A stretch of DNA of 43,599 bases from Burkholderia sp. S171. Its GTDB lineage: Bacteria; Pseudomonadota; Gammaproteobacteria; Burkholderiales; Burkholderiaceae. The stretch spans positions 86,443 through 130,041 of the forward strand of contig NZ_LMUF01000048.1 of NCBI RefSeq assembly GCF_009766085.1, written 5' to 3'. Positions within the stretch are counted from its first letter, which is position 1; each line of letters starts with the position of its first letter. The position numbers and the translations under genes were made by a program. This document shows, one piece after another, positions 25,498 through 33,603 of the stretch. The notes below the pieces were generated by a model. That model had not been told where the DNA came from, ran no database searches, and saw only the letters and a program-made list of their open reading frames with translations.

Positions 25498-25792
25498 CCG
25501 CGGATGCTGCGCGACCTTATGAAATCGTAGAGCTAGCGGGGCAGCATTTATCGTCGACAAAAACAGCGGCTCAGCAGATCACACGCGTTATGAGGGCGCC
25601 GACATGCTGTTTTGCATCGAAGTTCGTGTGGCGCAGCTTCAGCGTCCTTTCATGAAAAGATCGTCCTAGCCACGTTGTTTGTGGGATGCGAGAGTGGCGG
25701 CGTGAAACCTGGGCTTGATTTGAGCTTGACTAAAAAGACCCGATGAGTGGGTTGCTGAGCGGCTGAAGTGAAAGCCATCGAGGGAGGTCGGC
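25498..25792. other. Divergent intergenic region, aldehyde dehydrogenase / GNAT
   Basis: No gene seen. It must hold the promoter of the leftward operon and that of the GNAT gene; no clear sigma-54 or operator motif was recognised. The GNAT ribosome site GGGAGG is at 25782-25787. Confidence 0.4.
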
Positions 25793-26692
25793 GTGTCCGA
25801 GCAAGTCAACGAACGAATTACCGAACACATTACCTATAGAGCTTTTACCGGCGACGATATTGCAGCGGCGCATGCGTTGACCGTTGAACTGAAGTGGCCT
25901 CATCGGGCGGACGACTGGCGTTTCGTGGTGCAGGCGGGCGCGGGCTTTGTCGCCGAGGCGGCGGAGGGGGTGATTGGCACGGCGTTGTACTGGACGTACG
26001 GGACTGAGCGCGCGTCGTTGGGGATGGTGATTGTGTCGCCGGCGTGGCAGGGCCGGGGGATTGGCAAGCGGCTGATGGAACTGGTGCTTGAGCAACTGGG
26101 TGAGCGCGTTACGTTTTTGCACGCGACGGCTGCAGGACAGCCGCTGTATGAGAAGTTGGGTTTCCGGGCGGCAGGCACGCTTGACCAGCATCAGGGAGCG
26201 GCGTTCCAGCCGCCTTTGGTGTCGTTACCGCCGGGTGAGCGGTTGCGGCCGCTGGGTTCCAACGATACGCCTCGGTTGATTGCGCTGGCTTCGCGGGCGT
26301 GCGGGCTGGATCGGAGTGAGGTGTTGCCGGCGTTGCTTGAGAGTGCGGATGGCATTGCGCTGGATCACGATGGCGAGTTGCTTGGATTTGCTTTGTTCAG
26401 GCGTTTTGGGCGTGGATTTGCGATTGGGCCGGTGGTGGCGCCGGATGCGCCTGATTCGAGCCGTGCGAAGGCGTTGATCAGTCATTGGCTCGCGTTGAAC
26501 GAGGGGGTGTTTGTTCGCATCGATACCCCCGGGGATAGTGGGTTGACCCAGTGGTTGGATGGGCTGGGATTACCGAGGGTCGATACGGTCGTCAAGATGG
26601 TTTTGAATGGGCCTAAGGGGTTGGTCGCGCCGTTTCCTTGCACTGATGCGGACTTTAAACAGTTTGGGATTATTAATCAGGCCATGATGTAA
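25793..26692 (+). CDS. GNAT family N-acetyltransferase with two tandem domains
   Basis: 299 residues from a GTG start placed 5 bases after GGGAGG. The N-terminal half is a GNAT domain: YRAFTGDDIAAAHAL, then MVIVSPAWQGRGIGKRLM, where QGRGIG (about 86-91) is the acetyl-CoA pyrophosphate loop, and PLYEKLGFRAAGT near 125-137. The second half (LRPLGSNDTPRLIALASRA...LLGFALFRRFGRGFAIGPVVA) looks like a second, divergent GNAT domain of the Acetyltransf_18 type. The substrate is unknown. It stands alone between two operons. The 3' end is followed by the repeat island; codon use near the end (ggg, ttg, gtt) is a little less GC3-rich than in neighbours. Confidence 0.9.
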   Translation: MSEQVNERITEHITYRAFTGDDIAAAHALTVELKWPHRADDWRFVVQAGAGFVAEAAEGVIGTALYWTYGTERASLGMVIVSPAWQGRGIGKRLMELVLEQLGERVTFLHATAAGQPLYEKLGFRAAGTLDQHQGAAFQPPLVSLPPGERLRPLGSNDTPRLIALASRACGLDRSEVLPALLESADGIALDHDGELLGFALFRRFGRGFAIGPVVAPDAPDSSRAKALISHWLALNEGVFVRIDTPGDSGLTQWLDGLGLPRVDTVVKMVLNGPKGLVAPFPCTDADFKQFGIINQAMM

Positions 26693-26744
26693 GACCACCG
26701 GAGGGTCGTTCGCACTTTCGGGTTTTGGGTGACTGAGGTTTTGG

Positions 26745-26778
26745 GGTTGGTGGTCGGGGTTGGTGGTCGGGGTTGGTG
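26745..26778 (+). repeat. G-rich 13-base tandem repeat
   Basis: GGTTGGTGGTCGG occurs twice and a half in a row, 50 bases after the GNAT stop. The strand has several GG and GGGG runs with short loops, compatible with a G-quadruplex. It borders the inverted copy of the dispersed intergenic element. Confidence 0.65.
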
Positions 26779-26789
26779 CCGAGTTGCCA

Positions 26790-27125
26790 GGTTCTAGCGC
26801 TAGCGGTCGGAGTCATTGTTGGGTTGCTGCTTTCAGTGTTAGTGGTCTGCGTGAGTCGGATTTTCTCTTTATCACTATTAGCCACTGTGCGTGGCGGCAC
26901 GTCATTTCTTGGTCCTTAGCGACAAAGAAACGAAGCAAAGAAAACGCTTTTAACCGCACTACCCTAAGTGTCCACAGCGTGCAGTTTTCATTCATAGGTG
27001 CCCCAAAAGCACGGTGCTCGCAAGAGCCGCGGATGTTTGAAACCCTCCTTCTCGCGAATCCCGACATAGGCACGCTTCGCCACCAGCGCTCTCGGGCAAG
27101 CACGATTCACCAAGGAACCTGCCCG
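26790..27125 (-). repeat. Dispersed intergenic element, copy A (inverted)
   Basis: About 240 bases of the core match copies at 27463-27795 and 32061-32395 with roughly nine in ten bases identical by eye when read on the minus strand. Landmarks are AAGGAGGGTTTCA, CACCGTGCTTTTGGGGCACC, CTGTGGACACTTAGGGT and GTGCCGCCACGCACAGTGGC. The hairpin TTTCTTTGTC...GACCAAGAAA at 26905-26930 has one mismatch compared with the other copies. Short open frames inside are out of keeping with real genes. The outer boundaries are approximate. Confidence 0.85.
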
Positions 27126-27180
27126 GCCTCACTCATATTTGAGGCTTCATTTTTTAGTCGGTCGACTGAACAGTCTGCAT

Positions 27181-27261
27181 GGTCTGCGTGGTCTGCGTGG
27201 TCTGCGTGGTCTGCGTGGTCTGCGTGGTCTGCGTGGTCTGCGTGGTCTGCGTGGTCTGCGT
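27181..27261 (+). repeat. Minisatellite: nine perfect copies of a 9-base unit
   Basis: GGTCTGCGT is repeated nine times without error, preceded by one degenerate unit (agtctgcat) and ending at GGCTAG. It lies between copies A and B of the dispersed element. In one frame it would encode a Ser-Ala-Trp repeat, but there is no supporting gene structure. Confidence 0.97.
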
Positions 27262-27295
27262 GGCTAGTTTAGTCGGCCATAAGGCTGAACATATA

Positions 27296-27323
27296 TTTAC
27301 GGCTTAATTTTTACGGCTTAATT
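27296..27323 (+). repeat. 14-base tandem duplication in AT-rich spacer
   Basis: TTTACGGCTTAATT occurs twice in direct succession within a low-GC stretch between the minisatellite and copy B. No function can be seen. Confidence 0.85.
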
Positions 27324-27462
27324 TTTTTGATTGAATTGGCTGCGTGGGGTGCATGGTCGTTTTCATGAAATACGGTTCACGCATAATTGCGGCTTCGTTG
27401 CTTGGTCGCTTAGTGGGTTGGCGAAGTGGTTCGTCGTGCGTATTGATTTTATGGGTGGTTCA

Positions 27463-27795
27463 CGCGGATAGCGCGGGGTGTTCCTTGGGCAGGTTCAATC
27501 ACTGGTGGCGAAGCGTGTCAGAACTCGGGTTCGGAGAAGGAGGGTTTCACACATCCTGCGCTCTGGCGAGCACCGTGCTTTTGGGGCACCTATGAATCAA
27601 AACTGCACGCTGTGGACACTTAGGGTAGAGCGGTGAAAGCGTTTTCTTTGCTTCGTTTCTTTGTCGCTTTGGACAAAGAAATGACGTGCCGCCACGCACA
27701 GTGGCTAACAGTGATAAAGAGAAAATCCGACTCACGCAGACCACTAACACTGAAAGCAGCAACCCGGCATAGCCCCTGACCGCTAACCCCGAAAC
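27463..27795 (+). repeat. Dispersed intergenic element, copy B
   Basis: Matches copy C closely from GCGGATAGCGCGGGGTG to GCAACCCGGCA and on to a shared GACCGCTA. It holds a perfect 10-base hairpin TTTCTTTGTC/GACAAAGAAA (27656-27681) and the smaller GCCAC/GTGGC hairpin. It ends about 60 bases before the second GhrA-like gene, in which the intervening bases are strongly C-rich. Weaker similarity to copy C may begin earlier, near 27400. Confidence 0.88.
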
Positions 27796-27856
27796 CTAAC
27801 ACCCCGGCATCACCCCCAACCTCCCCCTAAAACCCCCGTCCACCGGCGCGAGCAAA

Positions 27857-28783
27857 ATGAGCTTTCTCTATAAAGGCAGTCCCGACCGCGGAGCCCAATG
27901 GGCACGGCTGTTTGCCCAAAAAGCCCCTGATACGCCATTTCACATATGGCCAGAAACCGGCGATCCCGCGAAGGTCCGCTACCTCGCCGCCTGGCAACCA
28001 CCCGAAGACCCCGCCCGCACCCTGCCGAACCTCGAAGTCGTCTTCTCGGTCGGTGCAGGCGTCGATCAGTTCGACCTCTCCGGCGTGCCCGAACACATCC
28101 CGGTAGTCCGCATGATCGAACCCGGCATCGTCGAAGGAATGGTCGAATACGTCACCCACGCCGTACTCACCATCCACCGCGACCTCGTCGACTACCAACT
28201 GCAGCAGCAACAAAAAACATGGGACCCCCAGCCAGTACGCGCAGCGTCATCCCGACGCATCGGCGTGCTCGGCCTCGGCGTCCTGGGTACCGCCGTGCTC
28301 GAACGGCTGAAACTATTCGGCTTCCCGTGCGCCGGCTGGAGCCGCTCAGGCCGGGACATTGAAGGCGTCGAATGCTACGCCGGCGCCAGCACGCTCGACG
28401 CGTTCCTCGCCCGCACCGACATCCTGATCTGCCTGCTCCCCCTCACCGACGCCACCCGCGGCATGCTGAACACCGCGCTATTCAACAAGCTGCCACGCGG
28501 CGCGTCGCTGATTCAAACCGGCCGCGGCCCGCATCTCAATCAGGACGACCTGCTCGCAGCACTCGCGAGCGGCCAGCTGCAAAACGCCATCCTCGACGTC
28601 ACCGACCCCGAACCTCTCCCGCAAACCCATCCGCTATGGATACACCCGCGCGTTCGGATCACGCCTCATATCGCCAGCGAAACACGGCCGGACAGCGCCG
28701 TGGAAGTCGTGCTTGAAAATCTGCGGCGCCATCGCGAAGGCCTGCCGATGATCGGACAAATCGATCGCAGCCGCGGTTACTGA
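27857..28783 (+). CDS. GhrA-like glyoxylate/hydroxypyruvate reductase, second copy
   Basis: 308 residues. NAD(P)-binding GLGVLG at about 139-144, catalytic Arg223 in TGRGPHLN, Glu252 in DPEPL and His271 in TPHIAS. It is the same subfamily as the protein at 9645-10589 but clearly diverged, and the residue after the catalytic Arg region (QTGRGP rather than NFARGP) differs. Substrates in the family are glyoxylate, hydroxypyruvate and other 2-oxoacids. No strong ribosome site was seen before the ATG. It directly follows copy B of the intergenic element and precedes an aminotransferase that could make 2-oxoacid or semialdehyde products. Confidence 0.92.
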   Translation: MSFLYKGSPDRGAQWARLFAQKAPDTPFHIWPETGDPAKVRYLAAWQPPEDPARTLPNLEVVFSVGAGVDQFDLSGVPEHIPVVRMIEPGIVEGMVEYVTHAVLTIHRDLVDYQLQQQQKTWDPQPVRAASSRRIGVLGLGVLGTAVLERLKLFGFPCAGWSRSGRDIEGVECYAGASTLDAFLARTDILICLLPLTDATRGMLNTALFNKLPRGASLIQTGRGPHLNQDDLLAALASGQLQNAILDVTDPEPLPQTHPLWIHPRVRITPHIASETRPDSAVEVVLENLRRHREGLPMIGQIDRSRGY

Positions 28784-28828
28784 ATCTGGCCCCTCGCCCC
28801 GGCGAATCTCAGCAAACCACCGTTTTTA

Positions 28829-28859
28829 CGCGCCCGTGGCAGAAAATGCTGTGGGCGCG
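28829..28859. other. Inverted repeat after the second GhrA-like gene
   Basis: CGCGCCC and GGGCGCG pair, with an inner GCA/TGC stem around GAAAA. No T run follows on the plus strand, so it is a possible mRNA-end hairpin rather than a proven terminator. Confidence 0.4.
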
Positions 28860-28972
28860 CTGCAAAACGCGGCATCCGCGCTATTTCAGGAATTGTTTAG
28901 GGCCTCGGCCCCTACCCGCCTTCTCTAGTATGGAACGGTCATCAGCCCCTTTCCGCGACGAGAAAAATCCCC

Positions 28973-30412
28973 ATGTCGATTCAATCGCTCATCGAAGCCG
29001 ACCGTAAGCATTTGATTCATCCGGTCATCAACTACCGCGCCCACGAAGCCCGCGGCGTCACCGTCCTCGACTCCGCCAGCGGCGCATTCCTGCGTGACGC
29101 CGAAGGCAACGAACTCCTCGACGCCTTCTCCGGCCTCTGGTGCGTCAACGTAGGCTACGGCCAGCCAAGCATCGTAAAGGTAGCAGCCGAACAAATGGCC
29201 CGGCTGCCCTACGCGACCAGCTATTTCCACTTCGGCAACGCACCCGCGATCGAACTGGCCGAGAAACTGGTCGAACTGTCGCCCGCCTCCTTGCAGCACG
29301 TGTATTTCACGCTGGGCGGATCGGACGCGGTCGACTCAGCAGTGCGCTTCATCACGCACTACTTCAACGCGACCGGCCGGCCGTCGAAGAAGCACATCAT
29401 CGCGCTCGAACGCGGTTACCACGGGTCATCGTCGGTCGGCGCAGGACTCACCGCACTGCCGGCGTTCCATCGCAACTTCGACTTGCCGCTGCCGAACCAG
29501 CATCACATCCCGTCGCCGTATGCGTATCGCAACAATTTCGCCGACGATGCCGCGCTTATCGCCGCGTCGGTTGCCGCACTCGAAGCGAAAGTCACCGAAC
29601 TCGGCGCAGGCAATGTCGCGGCGTTTTTCTGCGAGCCGATCCAGGGCTCGGGCGGCGTGATCGTGCCGCCGTTCGGCTGGCTGAAAGCCATGAGCGAAGC
29701 GTGCCGGAAGCTGGATATCCTGTTCGTCGCCGACGAAGTCATCACCGGTTTCGGCCGTACCGGCCCGCTGTTCGCCTGCCAGGCCGAAGATGTCGCACCG
29801 GACCTGATGACGGTCGCCAAGGGCCTGACGGCCGGTTATGCGCCGATGGGCGCGGTGTTGATGTCGGACGCTGTGTACCAGGGCATCGCCAACGGCGACG
29901 CCGCCGCGATCGTCGGGCATGGTCATACGTATTCGGCGCATCCGGTCAGCGCGGCCATCGGCCTAGAAGTGCTGCGGCTCTATCACGAAGGCGGCCTGCT
30001 TGCGAACGGCGTTCGTCACGCCGAGCGGTTCGCACGCGGCCTCGACGCGCTGCTGGCGCATCCGCTGGTCGGCGATTCACGCCATCGCGGATTGCTGGGT
30101 GCGCTTGAACTTGTCTCCGATAAAGAAACCAAACAAGGCTTCGACGCATCGCTTCATTTGTCGGACCGGATCACGGCCGCCGCGTACCGGAACCGCCTGG
30201 TGTTCCGCGCGTTCGGCGACAACATCCTGGGTTTTGCGCCCGCTCTCAGCTACACGGAAGCAGAGTTCGACCTGATGTTCGAGCGCCTTGAGAAGACGCT
30301 TGACGACGTGCTCGCCGAACCCGAAGTCCGCGCTGCGCTGAAGCTGAACAAGGCCCCGGGCGGCGCCGAAGCAGGCGTCAAAGTCGAGATGAAAGCCCAC
30401 GTAGCTGCGTGA
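28973..30412 (+). CDS. Class III aminotransferase (omega-amino acid/putrescine-pyruvate type)
   Basis: PLP enzyme of 479 residues, Asp aminotransferase superfamily fold type I, class III. PLP Lys283 lies in VAKGLTAGYAPMGAV, Asp254 in FVADEVITGFGRTG, and the cofactor-phosphate GGSDAVDSA is near 115-123. Strong similarity in motif layout to SpuC/omega-amino acid:pyruvate transaminases (AFSGLWCVNVGYG, HSH replaced by TSYFHFGNAPAIELA). It would transfer an amino group from putrescine, GABA, beta-alanine or similar to pyruvate, giving a semialdehyde. A GabD-type dehydrogenase sits 3 kb downstream. It is followed directly by an Lrp regulator. Confidence 0.93.
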   Translation: MSIQSLIEADRKHLIHPVINYRAHEARGVTVLDSASGAFLRDAEGNELLDAFSGLWCVNVGYGQPSIVKVAAEQMARLPYATSYFHFGNAPAIELAEKLVELSPASLQHVYFTLGGSDAVDSAVRFITHYFNATGRPSKKHIIALERGYHGSSSVGAGLTALPAFHRNFDLPLPNQHHIPSPYAYRNNFADDAALIAASVAALEAKVTELGAGNVAAFFCEPIQGSGGVIVPPFGWLKAMSEACRKLDILFVADEVITGFGRTGPLFACQAEDVAPDLMTVAKGLTAGYAPMGAVLMSDAVYQGIANGDAAAIVGHGHTYSAHPVSAAIGLEVLRLYHEGGLLANGVRHAERFARGLDALLAHPLVGDSRHRGLLGALELVSDKETKQGFDASLHLSDRITAAAYRNRLVFRAFGDNILGFAPALSYTEAEFDLMFERLEKTLDDVLAEPEVRAALKLNKAPGGAEAGVKVEMKAHVAA

Positions 30413-30468
30413 TAAGATCAAACGGCAAAATTGAGACGATCCCACGCAACTGGAGAGACCCCCTGACG

Positions 30469-30966
30469 ATGAGCAGCGAAGGCAAGCTTGACCGCATAGA
30501 TCTGCGCATCCTTTCGCAATTGCAGAAGAAAGGCCGCATCACGAATGTCGAGCTGGCCGACGCGGTCGGGCTCTCGCCGAGCCCGTGCCTGATCCGCGTG
30601 AAGCGGCTGGAGAAGGCGGGGTATATCGTTGGTTATGGCGCGCAGATCCAGTTGGAAAAGCTCGGCGACGTACAGATTGTTTTCACTGAAGTTACGCTTG
30701 CCGATCATCGCCGCGAGGACTTCATCAAGTTCGTCGCGGCGATCAAGGACGTGGATGAAATCGTGGAGTGCCATCTGGCAAGCGGCGGATATGACTATCT
30801 GCTGAAGTTCGTCACGCGCAGCGTCAGTCATTACCAAAGCATTATTGAAGGCTTGCTCGAACGCGATATTGGCATTGAGAAGTACTTCAGCTTCATCATC
30901 ATCAAGTCGCCGTTCGTGAAGAATCACTACCCGCTCGAAAGCCTGTTTTCACAGAATCACAGTTAG
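30469..30966 (+). CDS. Lrp/AsnC family transcriptional regulator
   Basis: 165 residues from MSSEGKLDRIDLRIL, with GGAGAG about 11 bases ahead; an upstream GTG that overlaps the aminotransferase stop gives an unlike-family extension. HTH: LQKKGRITNVELADAVGLSPSPCLIRVKRLEKAG at about 17-50. RAM domain: ECHLASGGYDYLLKFVTRSVSHYQ. It differs from the other Lrp protein of this window. It is likely to regulate the aminotransferase in front of it in response to an amino acid. The gene ends 8 bases before the converging LysR stop. Confidence 0.93.
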   Translation: MSSEGKLDRIDLRILSQLQKKGRITNVELADAVGLSPSPCLIRVKRLEKAGYIVGYGAQIQLEKLGDVQIVFTEVTLADHRREDFIKFVAAIKDVDEIVECHLASGGYDYLLKFVTRSVSHYQSIIEGLLERDIGIEKYFSFIIIKSPFVKNHYPLESLFSQNHS

Positions 30967-30974
30967 GGAGTTAG

Positions 30975-31901
30975 CTAATCTTGGGGAACCGACGGCAAGT
31001 TCCATTGCGCGAACTCGTCGGCGAGAAAGTCCACGCACACCCGCACTTTCGCCGAAGCCGCCAGCCGCGCCGGGTACACCGCCCAGACGTTGGCGGGCTG
31101 CGTGACCTCAGGCAGCACTTGCAGTAACTTCTCGCTCTCAAGCAACGGGCGAACGTCCCACAGCGAGCGCAGCACGATCCCGCGCCCGGCCAGCGCCCAT
31201 TGCACTGCGACTTCGCCGTGATTTGTCGATAACGGCCCGGTCACCTTGATCGAAACCGGTTCGCCACGCACATGCAAGCGCCACAAACCGAACGGATGAT
31301 CGCGCTCCTTGATTGCAAGGCACGCATGGCTCGCGAGATCGGCCAATTGCTTCGGTGCACCATGACGTTCGACATAGTCCGGCGATGCGCACAGCACCCG
31401 ATGATTCGACGCCAGCCGCTTCGCAATCAAATGCGCCGCGATCTCGTCGCCAATCCGGATATCCAGATCGAAACCTTCCCCCGCTACGTCCACCAGCCGG
31501 TCGAACAGATCCAGGCGCACACTCAGTTGCGGATGTTGGTCAGAGAGCCGCGCCAGCGCGGGCGCCACGATATGCCGTCCAAAACCAAAGCTGCTGGAAA
31601 TGCGCAGCGTGCCGCGCGGAATGCGGCGCGTGGTGGACACGTCTTCGACGAGGTGATCGACGTCATCGAGGATCTTCTCGGCCCACGCGTAAACCCGTTC
31701 GCCGGCCTCGGTAATGGCGACGCGGCGAGTGGATCGATGCAGCAGGCGAGTGCCGAGGTCGGTTTCGAGCACGCTCACGCGCTTGCTGACGTACGCCGCG
31801 GAGACCGACAGGACCTCCGCCGCCGCGCTGAAGCTGGATTTGCGGGCGACTGTGCAGAAGACGCGGAGATCATCGAGGTTCGGGGAAGTAGTGATAGTCA
31901 T
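30975..31901 (-). CDS. LysR family transcriptional regulator
   Basis: 308 residues. HTH at about 10-60 with FCTVARKSSFSAAAEVLSVS and VSVLETDLGTRLLHRSTRRVAITEAGE, followed by a LysR substrate domain (GTLRISSSFGFGRHIVAPAL, LFDRLVDVAGEGFDLDIRIGDE), the CrgA/DmlR-like subgroup. DmlR activates D-malate dehydrogenase in E. coli; here the divergent neighbour is a TtuC/DmlA-type dehydrogenase, so control of that gene is likely (inference). The 547 bases between the two carry copy C of the intergenic element. Confidence 0.93.
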   Translation of the reverse strand: MTITTSPNLDDLRVFCTVARKSSFSAAAEVLSVSAAYVSKRVSVLETDLGTRLLHRSTRRVAITEAGERVYAWAEKILDDVDHLVEDVSTTRRIPRGTLRISSSFGFGRHIVAPALARLSDQHPQLSVRLDLFDRLVDVAGEGFDLDIRIGDEIAAHLIAKRLASNHRVLCASPDYVERHGAPKQLADLASHACLAIKERDHPFGLWRLHVRGEPVSIKVTGPLSTNHGEVAVQWALAGRGIVLRSLWDVRPLLESEKLLQVLPEVTQPANVWAVYPARLAASAKVRVCVDFLADEFAQWNLPSVPQD

Positions 31902-32060
31902 TATTCACGCTTCGTGCACAGTGGCTTAACCAAAACGCTGATTTTAAGCCTTGCAGAGCGGAATAAAATAATAGTCGCAAGCCCCGCCCATGCTTACGGC
32001 TTTGCACCTTGGTGGGTTAGCGCCGTGGTTCGACGAGCATACAAATTCGGAGGGGTTTAT

Positions 32061-32395
32061 CCGCGGATAGCGCGGGGTGAACCTTGGGCGGGTTCAGTCA
32101 CTGGTGGCGAAGCGAGTCAGAACCTGTGTTCGGAGAAGGAGGGTTTCACACATCCTCCGCTCTGGCGAGCACCGTGCTTTTGGGGCACCTATGAATGGGA
32201 ACTGCACGCTGTGGACACTTAGGGTAGCGTGGTTGAAAGCGTTTTCTTTGCTTCGTTTCTTTGTCGCTTTGGACAAAGAAATGACGTGCCGCCACGCACA
32301 GTGGCTAATAGTGATAAAGAGAAAATCCGACTCACGCAGACCACCAACACCGAAAAGTAGCAACCCGGCAATAACTCAGACCGCTAACGCAAGAA
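32061..32395 (+). repeat. Dispersed intergenic element, copy C
   Basis: Third copy, direct orientation. Runs from CCGCGGATAGCGCGGGGTG to GCAACCCGGCA and GACCGCTA. It has the perfect TTTCTTTGTC/GACAAAGAAA hairpin at 32256-32281, the CACCGTGC...GGGGCACC repeat and GCCAC/GTGGC. It fills most of the space between the LysR gene and the TtuC-type gene, so it is in the 5' leader or promoter region of the latter. Weaker similarity to copy B seems to begin near 32000. Confidence 0.88.
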
Positions 32396-32448
32396 CCCAA
32401 CAATCCCGCCCCCCCGAGTGCGAACGAAACCCTTAACAGGACCCAACC

Positions 32449-33531
32449 ATGACGAAGACCTACAAAATCGCAATCATCCCAGGCGATGGTATCGGCACAG
32501 AAGTGATGCCCGAAGCCATCCGCGTCCTGGATGCAGCGACAAAGCGCTTTGGCATTTCCATCGAATACAAGCACATAGAATGGGCCAGCTGCGACTACTA
32601 CCAGAAACACGGCCAAATGATGCCCGACGACTGGAAAGCGCAACTGCAGGACTGCAACGCCATCCTCTTCGGCGCGGTAGGCTGGCCCGACACCGTCCCC
32701 GACCACATCTCCCTGTGGGGTTCGCTCCTTAAATTCCGCCGCGAGTTCGACCAATACATCAACCTGCGCCCCGCGCGTTTATTCGAAGGCGTGCCATCGC
32801 CGCTAGCGAACCGCAAAGCCGGTGACATCGATTTCTGGATCGTGCGCGAAAACACCGAAGGCGAATATTCATCGGTGGGCGGCGTGATGTTCGAAGGCAC
32901 AGACCGCGAATTCGTCTTGCAAGAATCCGTGTTCACGCGCCACGGCAGCGAACGCGTGCTGAAATTCGCATTCGATCTCGCCCAACGCCGTGAGAAGAAA
33001 AAGATCACCGTCGCCACGAAAAGCAATGGCATTGCCATCAGCATGCCGTGGTGGGACCAGCGTGCCGCCGAAGTCGCCGCGCTCTATCCGGACGTGAAAT
33101 GGGACAAGCAGCACATTGACATCCTGTGCGCCCGCTTCGTCCTGAATCCGGACCGCTTCGACGTGGTCGTGGCGACCAACCTGTTCGGCGATATCCTCTC
33201 CGACCTCGGCCCGGCGTGCACCGGCACCATCGGGCTCGCGCCGTCGGGCAACCTGAACCCCGAACGCAAATTCCCATCGCTGTTTGAACCGGTGCATGGA
33301 TCGGCGCCGGACATCGCGGGTAAGAACATTGCGAACCCGGTCGCCATGATCTGGTCGGCGGCCATGATGCTCGAGTTCCTCGGTGACTTCAAAGGCCCGG
33401 AAAAAGACGCGCACGACGCGATCCTCGCTGCTATCGAGGCGACGCTCAAGCAAGGCCCGCACACCGGCGACCTCGGCGGCAAAGCGAACACCACGGAAGT
33501 CGGTCAGGCAATTGCTGCGCGGCTGGCTTGA
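32449..33531 (+). CDS. ttuC: Tartrate/D-malate dehydrogenase (TtuC/DmlA family)
   Basis: NAD-dependent beta-decarboxylating dehydrogenase, cytoplasmic, 360 residues. IIPGDGIGTEVMPEAIRVL at the start and VATNLFGDILSDLGP near 238-252 are the isocitrate/isopropylmalate dehydrogenase signature; ENTEGEYSSVGG and the LKFRREFDQYINLRPARLF block with FWIVRENTEGEY place it in the tartrate/D-malate group rather than LeuB. Metal-binding Asp residues of GDILSD and PDIAGKNIANP are intact. First gene of the cluster after the divergent LysR gene. Family enzymes act on D-malate, tartrate and 3-substituted malates; the specific one is not readable. Confidence 0.9.
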   Translation: MTKTYKIAIIPGDGIGTEVMPEAIRVLDAATKRFGISIEYKHIEWASCDYYQKHGQMMPDDWKAQLQDCNAILFGAVGWPDTVPDHISLWGSLLKFRREFDQYINLRPARLFEGVPSPLANRKAGDIDFWIVRENTEGEYSSVGGVMFEGTDREFVLQESVFTRHGSERVLKFAFDLAQRREKKKITVATKSNGIAISMPWWDQRAAEVAALYPDVKWDKQHIDILCARFVLNPDRFDVVVATNLFGDILSDLGPACTGTIGLAPSGNLNPERKFPSLFEPVHGSAPDIAGKNIANPVAMIWSAAMMLEFLGDFKGPEKDAHDAILAAIEATLKQGPHTGDLGGKANTTEVGQAIAARLA

Positions 33532-33603
33532 ACAGCGGGCTTGAACCAGCACGCTTGAAACATTGCGCTTAAATTAGTTGGCTTAAATCAGGAGCATGGA
33601 CTT

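Noticed and set aside
26760..27272. Frame with a Ser-Ala-Trp repeat tail
   Set aside because: The repeat is the 9-base minisatellite read in frame, and the front is the antisense of element copy A; no ribosome site, no family.
31272..32222. 316-codon plus-strand frame
   Set aside because: Antisense to the LysR gene and then runs into repeat copy C; no domain.
32077..32436. 119-codon frame containing the EMTCRHAQWL segment
   Set aside because: It follows the conserved repeat element; the same peptide occurs in copies A and B in frames of different length, as expected from repeat DNA and not from a gene.
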